Part shown: positions 25,743 through 34,442 of the stretch, one piece after another
Layout of the letters: each line of letters begins with the position of its first letter
Numbering within the stretch: the stretch's first letter is position 1
Assembly (NCBI RefSeq): GCF_048569485.1
Contig: NW_027445255.1
Location: 1-64,000 of the forward strand
Origin: Anomaloglossus baeobatrachus
Lineage: Eukaryota; Chordata; Amphibia; Anura; Aromobatidae
Direction of reading: 5' to 3'
DNA length: 64,000 nucleotides
The notes under the pieces: generated by a model
What the model was told of the DNA's origin: nothing
Seen by the model: the letters and a program-made list of their open reading frames with translations, nothing else
Database searches by the model: none
Program-made: the position numbers and the translations under genes

Positions 25743-28700
25743 TTAAACCTCCTCCTCGGCGCTGTCGTCCGGACTGTCCATGATGGAATAGTCTCTGAGC
25801 AGGCTGTGGATCAGCCTGCGGCAATCCTGGATAGACATCCTCTCCCTCTTCAAGATGAGCCGGTTCCTGGCGACCCAAATAGCGTCCTTAAAGCAGTTCA
25901 TAAGGCGCCAAGCCTCCTGGATGGCTCCAACGGTGTGAGTCCCAGGGAAGAGTCCATAAAGTACGGAATGGTACGATAGGCTCCCTCTGGGGACGGAGTT
26001 CCTCAGGTCATCCTCCAGGGCAACCAACAGGCGCTGTGCGAAACGGCAGTCCCAAAAGGCGTGCAGCGATGTTTCCTCCACGAAGGGGCACCTTGGGCAG
26101 TACCGGGTTTTGCACAGGTTCCGGGCGTGCATGAATGACCGGACGGGCAGTCCGCCCTGTATCGCCATCCATGACAAGTCCTTGTGCCCGTTGGTCAATC
26201 CAGCCGATGACACGTTTGTCCAAACAGTCTCCAGTGTGTCGTGATGAAGTCCTGGAATGTTCTCCATTTCGTCCTTGGCTCTGATGAGTTTGTGGATAGT
26301 CTTTGGCTTCCACAAATCAGGCTTGAGTCCCTCCAGTTGGTGTTCCCTCACAAACCGAACCACGTCTCCGTAGAACCATGGCGTCGTCCAGTTGTAGGGG
26401 AAGGAGCTGTCCCACTTGTCCCAGCCTAACCGTCTCCAAAGGGGGAGCAGGAAGAAGCGAGACATGGACCCACCCGCGGAACCTCTCTTGACTCGCAGAG
26501 TTCGGCGAACGCAGTCACATACGAAGGAGGATCGCAGGAGGGTGGGGATATCGGGTACGCCCTTCCCACCCTTGCGAGGATCCTTGTACATGATGCTCCG
26601 CTTTACTCTGTCCATCTTGGATCCCCAGACAAAACGAAACACCGTCCTGGTAATGGCCCTGCACACGGTGGCAAGGGGGGGCCAGGCCTGGGCCGTGTAC
26701 TGCAGCACGGGCAGTACCTCGTTACGCAGGACCAGTGCTTTGCCCTCACAGGTGAGGCGTCTGAGGCTCCACAGACCGATCCGTTGGGTGATCTTGGTCA
26801 AGCGTTCCTCCCAGGACTTGAGGGCTGCTCCTTCCTTCCCGAACCAGACTCCAAGAACCTTGATGAAATCCGGCTGGATGCTGAAAGGGAAGGGGGCGGA
26901 AGAGGCCGGCTGCCAGTCCCCGAAGAGCATGGCTTCCGACTTCCCGCAGTTGACTTTGGCTCCCGAAGCCCGTCCGAAGGTCTCACAGGTCTGGACGAGG
27001 GTGTCGACTGAGCGCCGGTCCGCGCAGAAGACGGTCACGTCGTCCATGTAGAGCGAGCACTTGACCTCGAAGCGTTCTGGTCCTGGTGCGGTGATCCCTC
27101 TGATCTCTCCATTCCGCCGGATAGCCTCTGCAAAGAGTTCTATAACACAAACAAAAAGAAGAGGTGACAGAGGACAGCCTTGTCTGACCCCTGAGAGGAC
27201 CGGGAAGGGGTCAGTCTTCCAGCCGTTTACCAACACCGAGCTGTGAATATCAAAATACATTAGTTGGACATACAAGCAAAACATGTTACCCAAACCTAAC
27301 CTGTGCAGAGCTTTGCCCAGGAACTCATGGGAAACACGGTCGAAGGCCTTTTCCTGATCCAACGAGATCAGGGCTGCGTGCACCCGGCGGGCTTTGATGT
27401 ACTCGACCGTGTCCCGCATGAGAGCCAGGCTGTCTGCGATGCGACGTCCGGGGATGCCGCAGGTCTGATCCGGGTGGATGATCCGTCCGATAACAGTCTT
27501 CAATCTCGTTGCCATCGTCTTGGCCAGGATCTTGTAGTCGACGTTCAGAAGGGTGATGGGACGCCAATTCTTCAGGTCGCACCTCTCTCCTTTACGCTTG
27601 TACAGGATCGTGACCATTCCTTCCCTCAGAGATGGAGGCATTCTGCCCTCCACCACCATCTCCTCATACAGCCCTAACAGGTCCGGACAGATTAGGTCTC
27701 CCAGCGCTACATAGAGCTCTGCTGGGAGGCCGTCACTGCCCGGTGTCCTGCCAGAACTAAAGGATTTGGCGGCCGAGAGCAGCTCGTCCACCGTCAGAGG
27801 AACATCCATGGCCGCCGCGTCTGCAGGGTCAAGATGGTTAGTGATACCTGACAGGAACTTATCGGCGGCCTCGGGGTCAGTAGTCTTGCGGGCGTAGAGT
27901 TCGCTGTAGAAGTCGCTGACGACCTTCATCACGTTCTCTTTCCCGCGTTGCATGCTTCCACTCTCGTCTCGTAGTTCATTCATGGGCGTGTGACCGGCGT
28001 GGAGTTTCCTGAAAAAGAACGAGTTACATTTCTCACCCTTCTCCAGGTTCTCCACTTTGGAACGGAAGACAATTCGCTCGGACTCCTCCTCGAAGTGCCT
28101 TTTCAGGCTCCTCTTAGTCTCCTCCAGCTCCTCTCTCACGTCCCAGCCGCATCGAAGAAGGTCCTGCAGGGAACGCAGCTCACGCTGGAGTCTCCTGAAG
28201 TCCCTCCTCTTCAGACACGCCTGTTGTTGACTCTTTGCCTGAAAGAAGAAACGGAACTCGAGTTTAACGTATTCCCACCAGTCAGAAACAGACTGGAAGC
28301 CCGCCTTGTAGGCCCGCCACGTGGAGTAGGCAGCTCTAAGCTCCTCCAGAATCTCACCCTTTTCCAGCAGAGAGCAGTTCAGCTTCCAGGAGCCCGGGCC
28401 AATGGGGAAGCCATGGCCCAGCACACCTTGAAAGTGAATGGCTCTGTGGTCAGAGAAGAAGCAGGGGACCATCGAGTGCCCACTCCGCCCAACCGCCCGA
28501 GAGGTAAACACAAAGTCAATCCTGGAACGCAGCGAGCCATCGGATCGGCACCATGAATAGTTCACGGATCCGTGTCCGATGGAGCCAACAACGTCCACAA
28601 GAGAGGCTTCGGTCACCATCTCAATGAGCAGTTTGGATGTGACGTCCAACTTGGCAGCCGTTCCAGAACTGCGTCCATCCTCCTCAATCGGGCAGTTGAA

Positions 28701-29132
28701 ATCCCCGGCCATCACTACCGTCCTGGCGGTAGCGAGCTGAGGGCGCAGGGCTTGGAGGAGCTCCAGTCGATCGCTCTTCACAGGAGAAGCATACACATTG
28801 ATGAACCTGACAGGTTCTCCCGCCCAGGTGCCATCCACGAGCAGTAACCTGCCGCAGACGATTTCCTGAACAGAGTCCAATGTGAAGGCGCTTCCCCTGA
28901 TCAGCACGGCGACCCCCGCGGACCTACAGTCGCCTCCGCCGGACCAGTAGGATGGGCCATGGGTCCACTCCCTGGCCAGATGGTTGAAGGACCTAGAGGA
29001 GGGAAGGGAGCATTCCTGCAGGAAAAATACATCACTAGACTGAGTGTTAAGGAACGCAAAAATTGTCTGACGTCGGAACTTGTCTCTGATGCTCCTAACA
29101 TTAATGGAAAAGATGTTAATGTTAGCAGTCAT
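25743..29132 (-). CDS. LINE ORF2: APE endonuclease and reverse transcriptase (copy A)
   Basis: 1129 residues. It cuts the U2 target and copies the LINE RNA onto the cut end by target-primed reverse transcription. The N-terminal exonuclease-endonuclease-phosphatase domain spans about 1-235, with N11, E40 (LQE), GDFN at 143-146, SRIDF at 203-207 and SDH at 227-229. A basic linker with coiled-coil tendency spans about 290-370. The RT domain spans about 450-730, with D592 in LDQEKAFD, RQGCPLSP at 650-657 and the active-site YMDD at 695-698. The C-terminal CCHC motif is C1012, C1015, H1024, C1029. Length and order match Tx1-group ORF2. YMDD, not the commoner FADD/YADD of LINEs, is unusual. It starts at an ATG in a weak context 35 nt after ORF1 in another frame, so reinitiation or internal entry is likely. 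No stop interrupts it. Confidence 0.95.
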   Translation of the reverse strand: MTANINIFSINVRSIRDKFRRQTIFAFLNTQSSDVFFLQECSLPSSRSFNHLAREWTHGPSYWSGGGDCRSAGVAVLIRGSAFTLDSVQEIVCGRLLLVDGTWAGEPVRFINVYASPVKSDRLELLQALRPQLATARTVVMAGDFNCPIEEDGRSSGTAAKLDVTSKLLIEMVTEASLVDVVGSIGHGSVNYSWCRSDGSLRSRIDFVFTSRAVGRSGHSMVPCFFSDHRAIHFQGVLGHGFPIGPGSWKLNCSLLEKGEILEELRAAYSTWRAYKAGFQSVSDWWEYVKLEFRFFFQAKSQQQACLKRRDFRRLQRELRSLQDLLRCGWDVREELEETKRSLKRHFEEESERIVFRSKVENLEKGEKCNSFFFRKLHAGHTPMNELRDESGSMQRGKENVMKVVSDFYSELYARKTTDPEAADKFLSGITNHLDPADAAAMDVPLTVDELLSAAKSFSSGRTPGSDGLPAELYVALGDLICPDLLGLYEEMVVEGRMPPSLREGMVTILYKRKGERCDLKNWRPITLLNVDYKILAKTMATRLKTVIGRIIHPDQTCGIPGRRIADSLALMRDTVEYIKARRVHAALISLDQEKAFDRVSHEFLGKALHRLGLGNMFCLYVQLMYFDIHSSVLVNGWKTDPFPVLSGVRQGCPLSPLLFVCVIELFAEAIRRNGEIRGITAPGPERFEVKCSLYMDDVTVFCADRRSVDTLVQTCETFGRASGAKVNCGKSEAMLFGDWQPASSAPFPFSIQPDFIKVLGVWFGKEGAALKSWEERLTKITQRIGLWSLRRLTCEGKALVLRNEVLPVLQYTAQAWPPLATVCRAITRTVFRFVWGSKMDRVKRSIMYKDPRKGGKGVPDIPTLLRSSFVCDCVRRTLRVKRGSAGGSMSRFFLLPLWRRLGWDKWDSSFPYNWTTPWFYGDVVRFVREHQLEGLKPDLWKPKTIHKLIRAKDEMENIPGLHHDTLETVWTNVSSAGLTNGHKDLSWMAIQGGLPVRSFMHARNLCKTRYCPRCPFVEETSLHAFWDCRFAQRLLVALEDDLRNSVPRGSLSYHSVLYGLFPGTHTVGAIQEAWRLMNCFKDAIWVARNRLILKRERMSIQDCRRLIHSLLRDYSIMDSPDDSAEEEV

Positions 29133-29167
29133 TGGAGGAAAGAGAAAGTTAGCGCAGGCGGTGTGCC

Positions 29168-30709
29168 TTAGTTACCACTCCGGTCGGGCGGTTCTTCCTC
29201 TTTGGCACCTGCTGGTAAGGGTATCTCCAGCAGACCCTCTTCTTCTAGCTGATCGAGCAGGGATGGTGCCTCAGTGGCTTCCGACTCCTCCATTTCTTCT
29301 TCGGCCACAAGGGACTCCACCATCTGCTCCAACACGTCCGGTTCTGGGAGGAGGCCATCCTCCTCTTCCTGGGGTGGATTGGGATCCACAATGAACAGCT
29401 TGGAAGGTTCTGCGACAGGACTATCTTCCACCTTCCTTTTCCTTTGGCCTGTACCTGAGGAGACAAGAGCTGGAAAATCCTCCTCGGTGAAAAGTGCAAG
29501 AGTGCTGAGGTCCTCTGCTCTCATGGTCTGGGGAGGGAGAGTGGGCTTTGGGGGGGGGGTGAGGAGACCAACTGAGGAGTAGGGAAATGAGGTGGAGGTA
29601 GTGGAATCCTCAGTAGGGTTGGCCGGGGGGGGAGGGGTTTGGACAGGGGTGACAGGGGGGGGGACCAGGGAGGGGGCAACAGTTTTCTTACCCTTTTTCC
29701 TGGACTCCGTGGCTGCTGGGGCATCGGCTGGAGCCACGGTCGCCGGGTTCTTGGCCGCCTTGTCCTTGGCCTCCGTGGCCTTGGTCGTAGCTGCCTTGGT
29801 CGACGAAGCTGTGGCTACCCGATACTGGGTCACCGCGGCAACCCTTGCCCAGGATTTCTCCCGCTGTGGGCAGTCCTTGTAAAGGTGGTCCGCCTGTCCA
29901 CATAGGTTGCAAGTCTTCTTCTTTGGGCAGTCCTTGGAGCTGTGTCCCGTCACCCGGCAAACCCTGCAGGCGTCCTCCTTGCAGGTCTTCATCGAATGCC
30001 CTTTCCCGCCACATTTCCTGCAGTTGTGTGGCATGTCCGGGTAGTAGATGAGACCAAAGGAGTTTCCCAGAGAGAATGTCGGGGGCAGGTGCTGGAGACC
30101 ATCCTCGGATGCTGGTTCCCTGTAGAGTCGAACGGTTACTGACCACTTACCCGTCCAGAATCCGTTGCCGTTAAGGATGTGGGATGGCTCCCTCACCACT
30201 GTGCAGAGACGTCCCAGGAACGTGGAGATGTCTCTTCCTGGGGTGTGCGGGTTCCGCATGGAGACCGTGATCCTCTTCTCATCCCTCTGTATAGGACAGG
30301 ATCCTAAAAAAGAATGAAAAGGGGAGTCCGGCATCGCTGCGTTCATCGCCTCCCAGTATCTCCTGCAGGCATTCACCGTGGCAAAGGTTACCAGAAAAAT
30401 GCCAGTCATGAAGGTCTGGACACTCAGGGTTTCCGCCCTGGAGAAGCCCTGATCCAGAATCATCTTCTTGCAGAACACGTCGCTGGACATGTCCGGCAAC
30501 CTACCATCCACCGCCTTTAGCTTCAGGGCGACCGTCTGCCGCATCCAAGGCTCCAGGGTTGGAGCCTTTTCAGGCGGCGTCCGGGCTCCCTCCGGCTGGC
30601 TGGCGTCGGAGGTAGGGGCCTCTTGGGCCGAAGAAGCCTCTGGATGAGCCTTCCTGGAGGTCCCTGGGTCCTGAGCCTTCTTGGCTGCCTTCTCTGGCTT
30701 GCTTGCCAT
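29168..30709 (-). CDS. LINE ORF1: RNA-binding protein with three CCHC knuckles (copy A)
   Basis: 513 residues from the first in-frame ATG, which has a good context (GCC before and G after). It probably coats the LINE RNA and forms the RNP with ORF2. The N-terminal third is rich in Ala, Pro, Glu and Lys and looks disordered. Residues about 53-228 form a folded region in the place where L1/Tx1 ORF1 proteins carry an RRM-like domain; I infer this from position and composition. Three CX2CX4HX4C knuckles follow, at C230-C243, C248-C261 and C267-C280. The tail is Pro/Thr-rich, then acidic (EEEMEESE). The frame stays open upstream of this ATG as far as a TAG about 13 nt inside the element, but only a TTG occurs there, so 30709 is preferred. 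C runs coding for proline give long G runs on the plus strand at about 29550-29665. Confidence 0.9.
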   Translation of the reverse strand: MASKPEKAAKKAQDPGTSRKAHPEASSAQEAPTSDASQPEGARTPPEKAPTLEPWMRQTVALKLKAVDGRLPDMSSDVFCKKMILDQGFSRAETLSVQTFMTGIFLVTFATVNACRRYWEAMNAAMPDSPFHSFLGSCPIQRDEKRITVSMRNPHTPGRDISTFLGRLCTVVREPSHILNGNGFWTGKWSVTVRLYREPASEDGLQHLPPTFSLGNSFGLIYYPDMPHNCRKCGGKGHSMKTCKEDACRVCRVTGHSSKDCPKKKTCNLCGQADHLYKDCPQREKSWARVAAVTQYRVATASSTKAATTKATEAKDKAAKNPATVAPADAPAATESRKKGKKTVAPSLVPPPVTPVQTPPPPANPTEDSTTSTSFPYSSVGLLTPPPKPTLPPQTMRAEDLSTLALFTEEDFPALVSSGTGQRKRKVEDSPVAEPSKLFIVDPNPPQEEEDGLLPEPDVLEQMVESLVAEEEMEESEATEAPSLLDQLEEEGLLEIPLPAGAKEEEPPDRSGN

Positions 30710-30946
30710 GGCTGGTTCCTGCTTGAGTTCCCGGAGCTGGATCTTGGATTCTTCTCCGGGTGTCTTCTCCCGCTGTGTTCCTCCTCGAAGTTCCTCTGGT
30801 CTCCCCAAGTCTTCTCCGAGCCTTCGTCTTCTTGCTTCTTTCTGCCAAGCTCTTCTTCCGTCCGATCTCCCTCTTCCGGTCTCGGCTGGGCTTCGGAGCT
30901 CGTCTCCCTGATCGTATCTCGTCAAGTGTAGCTAGCTCAGTTTGTT
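30710..30946 (-). promoter_or_regulatory. LINE A 5' UTR and junction hairpin with U2
   Basis: 237 nt, strongly purine-rich with many GAAGA words. The first residues complement the retained U2 5' end. LINE nt 1-4 with U2 51-52 (AGAACA) pair with U2 41-46 (TGTTCT) over a 4-nt loop. LINE nt 16-25 (CTACACTTGA) pair perfectly with U2 27-36 (TCAAGTGTAG), covering most of the branch-site recognition region. The outer arms lie at 30922-30931 and 30963-30972. The element sits downstream of an intact U2 promoter and start site, so a U2-LINE fusion transcript is plausible. I recognise no internal promoter. Confidence 0.55.
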
Positions 30947-30998
30947 CTGATAAGAACAGATACTACACTTGATCTTAGCCAAAAGGCCGAGAAGCGAT
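30947..30998 (-). pseudogene. U2 copy 16, split by LINE A: 5' part
   Basis: Residues 1-52 with the full upstream region. The last 14-15 residues repeat those on the left side of the LINE (25407-25421). Confidence 0.93.
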
Positions 30999-32389
30999 AA
31001 CCAGAATTGGTTTGGGCCTCGAGTGGCACCCTGGCCTATGCCGGACACATCTTAGGGAGAGAGAGCGAGAGGGAGACAAACCCACGCCTACACAAGACAT
31101 TTTGTCACCCAAGCCAACCCTTGAAAAGGCTGCTTTGCAGAGCCAAAACAAGAAGAATGGTGCGTTTTGCAGCCGCCGCCCACTGCAATGAATCTGAATA
31201 ACTCCTCCTTTAGGGCGCAAGCAACTCCCCTCCCCCTTGCAGTCTTTCCAATTCACGATACAAAAAGACGGACAGGACAGGTTGCCTGACTTTCCGTCAC
31301 TGCCACCCTTTGCCATCCTTACCCGTAGAAAGCCCTTTCATCATCCCCAAACCCTAATCTTTTCCCTTTCCTTCCCAGCCCCCAAACCCTGCCCTCTGTA
31401 CCTTTCTCACCACCCGCTTCCCTTCTCCTGTCATCCCCCTACCACCCGGGAAAAAAAGAGATTGCCCCCTCCTTCCACTAGCCCACCCTCCCACCCAAAG
31501 AACAACTTCTTCTGCGCAGCTTGTTTTCTAGGCAGCAGCGCTATTGTGATGTCATCGGGGGGCATTGTGACAAGCCGCCAGTGTTCCGTCTCTTCATGTT
31601 GTGCACAGTTCAAACGGAAAATACATCAACAGGCAGACTACAGAAAAGCTTACTATCAAAGGTTAGAGGGGGGCTTTCTCAGAGGGCTTTTTACAGTTTT
31701 TCTATTCCCAATTAGCCGTTTAAGTGTACTTATTGAAAGTAGTAATTCTTTCATAGGCCGCCCTTTCTTAGTATTTGACGTTCCTTATATTGCGGTATGA
31801 GGCTTCGCAGTAGGTTGCAAACATTCATCACCCATGACTGTCCCCAATTGAGCTCAGAAGCTCAATGTCTATCATGACCTCTCTTTTAGAATGTCCAAGA
31901 GCAAGCAAACTATTCCTCCAGGAGAGGGCGCCAACAGACTACTAAAGAGATCATCATTACTCAAAGAAAACCCCAAAAACCAATGCATGATAGGAATAAA
32001 CAGGTAACTTTCTTTGGAGTGGAAGCGGAGAGATCGCACCAGATGCCAATTCTAGATGTTATCACACCTGTGGTCACTGCAGCAGCAGGTGAATCCACTT
32101 TGTCCAAAAGGGATCTATTCCATTCAATTGCAAATGATCTAGATAAGACAGAGAACTGCAGCACGGGGACATAGCCGAGTTGGTCAGGTTGAGTGGTGAT
32201 GAGTTTGCTATTTGGATGAATAAAGAAAGTCAAAAGTGTGAAAGATAAAAAACAAAAGGAGGAAGTGTGAAAAGTGAATGGGCCAAATTGAGGTGCATAT
32301 GAAGACGTATGCTTTCTTCCAATTCATTAAATCGGGCTAATATGAATCAGGTGAATTGAGTTCTGCTTTTGGAAACTGGGTTAAGAAGG

Positions 32390-32576
32390 GGTGCACCGTT
32401 CCTGGAGGTACTGCAATACCAGGTCAATGCGTGGAGTGGACAGAGCAAGCTCTTTTTCCATCTCCCTGTTCTAAAAATCCATTTAATATATGGTCCCCAG
32501 ATAGGGGACGTATCAGATATTAAACTGATAAGAACAGATACTACACTTGATCTTAGCCAAAAGGCCGAGAAGCGAT
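32390..32576 (-). ncRNA. U2 snRNA gene, copy 17
   Basis: Whole gene; the single intact copy between the two LINE insertions. Confidence 0.97.
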
Positions 32577-33967
32577 AACCAGAATTGGTTTGGGCCTCGA
32601 GTGGCACCCTGGCCTATGCCGGACACATCTTAGGGAGAGAGAGCGAGAGGGAGACAAACCCACGCCTACACAAGACATTTTGTCACCCAAGCCAACCCTT
32701 GAAAAGGCTGCTTTGCAGAGCCAAAACAAGAAGAATGGTGCGTTTTGCAGCCGCCGCCCACTGCAATGAATCTGAATAACTCCTCCTTTAGGGCGCAAGC
32801 AACTCCCCTCCCCCTTGCAGTCTTTCCAATTCACGATACAAAAAGACGGACAGGACAGGTTGCCTGACTTTCCGTCACTGCCACCCTTTGCCATCCTTAC
32901 CCGTAGAAAGCCCTTTCATCATCCCCAAACCCTAATCTTTTCCCTTTCCTTCCCAGCCCCCAAACCCTGCCCTCTGTACCTTTCTCACCACCCGCTTCCC
33001 TTCTCCTGTCATCCCCCTACCACCCGGGAAAAAAAGAGATTGCCCCCTCCTTCCACTAGCCCACCCTCCCACCCAAAGAACAACTTCTTCTGCGCAGCTT
33101 GTTTTCTAGGCAGCAGCGCTATTGTGATGTCATCGGGGGGCATTGTGACAAGCCGCCAGTGTTCCGTCTCTTCATGTTGTGCACAGTTCAAACGGAAAAT
33201 ACATCAACAGGCAGACTACAGAAAAGCTTACTATCAAAGGTTAGAGGGGGGCTTTCTCAGAGGGCTTTTTACAGTTTTTCTATTCCCAATTAGCCGTTTA
33301 AGTGTACTTATTGAAAGTAGTAATTCTTTCATAGGCCGCCCTTTCTTAGTATTTGACGTTCCTTATATTGCGGTATGAGGCTTCGCAGTAGGTTGCAAAC
33401 ATTCATCACCCATGACTGTCCCCAATTGAGCTCAGAAGCTCAATGTCTATCATGACCTCTCTTTTAGAATGTCCAAGAGCAAGCAAACTATTCCTCCAGG
33501 AGAGGGCGCCAACAGACTACTAAAGAGATCATCATTACTCAAAGAAAACCCCAAAAACCAATGCATGATAGGAATAAACAGGTAACTTTCTTTGGAGTGG
33601 AAGCGGAGAGATCGCACCAGATGCCAATTCTAGATGTTATCACACCTGTGGTCACTGCAGCAGCAGGTGAATCCACTTTGTCCAAAAGGGATCTATTCCA
33701 TTCAATTGCAAATGATCTAGATAAGACAGAGAACTGCAGCACGGGGACATAGCCGAGTTGGTCAGGTTGAGTGGTGATGAGTTTGCTATTTGGATGAATA
33801 AAGAAAGTCAAAAGTGTGAAAGATAAAAAACAAAAGGAGGAAGTGTGAAAAGTGAATGGGCCAAATTGAGGTGCATATGAAGACGTATGCTTTCTTCCAA
33901 TTCATTAAATCGGGCTAATATGAATCAGGTGAATTGAGTTCTGCTTTTGGAAACTGGGTTAAGAAGG

Positions 33968-34117
33968 GGTGCACCGTTCCTGGAGGTACTGCAATACCAG
34001 GTCAATGCGTGGAGTGGACAGAGCAAGCTCTTTTTCCATCTCCCTGTTCTAAAAATCCATTTAATATATGGTCCCCAGATAGGGGACGTATCAGATATTA
34101 AACTGATAAGAACAGAT
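33968..34117 (-). pseudogene. U2 copy 18, split by LINE B: 3' part
   Basis: Residues 38-187. The 5' part (residues 1-52) is at 39650-39701. Residues 38-52 are duplicated at 34103-34117 and 39650-39664. Confidence 0.94.
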
Positions 34118-34442
34118 TTTTTGATTTAACAGCATCTTTATTATCATGCACTACTCACAAAAAGGTAACAAACCGTGTACAGTGCCGCAGCCCCGTACAC
34201 ACAGAACTATACAATCCTTCTTACATAGCCATAGAGTACGACGCACTAAACTATACATCACACTCCTATGCTTATCCATAACACTCAAGCTGAAAGAAAA
34301 AGTTAGACAATAAATAACGACGAACCGGCGATTGGGGGATGGGGGTAGGGGAAAAGGGGGATAGGGTGGGGAAATCACAGGCCCGAAGCTTTATTGAAAG
34401 ACGCACATAACGGGAAAAGGAGGGAGGGGGCATGGAAGAGGT
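34118..34442 (-). other. LINE B 3' UTR
   Basis: 325 bp after the ORF2 stop. Copies the layout of the copy A tail, with the AATAAA near its end kept and a longer terminal A run. A few substitutions and small indels separate the two tails, for example near 34270. Confidence 0.75.

Larger units (their letters stand above)
25422..30946 (-). mobile_element. Full-length Keno-type (Tx1 group) LINE, copy A, in U2
   Basis: A 5525-bp non-LTR retrotransposon inserted in the U2 sense. Seen on the minus strand: a purine-rich 5' UTR of 237 nt to the first in-frame ATG, ORF1, a 35-nt gap, ORF2, and a 321-bp 3' UTR with AATAAA 16 nt from the end. It closes with TTAAATC and a 2-nt A tail. A 14-15 bp target-site duplication (U2 residues 38/39-52) flanks it at 25407-25421 and 30947-30961. 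Known of the family: Tx1-group LINEs are APE-type but sequence-specific, and Keno uses U2 genes. Both ORFs are open over their whole length, so the copy looks intact and young. The exact family name needs a database match. Confidence 0.92.

Noticed and set aside
26416-27051. A 211-codon frame on the plus strand inside LINE ORF2
   Set aside because: Antisense shadow of the RT region; no homology I recognise.
30710-30925. Extension of LINE ORF1 upstream to a TTG
   Set aside because: The frame is open there, but no ATG occurs and the purine-rich sequence lacks stops by composition. The ATG at 30709 has a good context in both copies.
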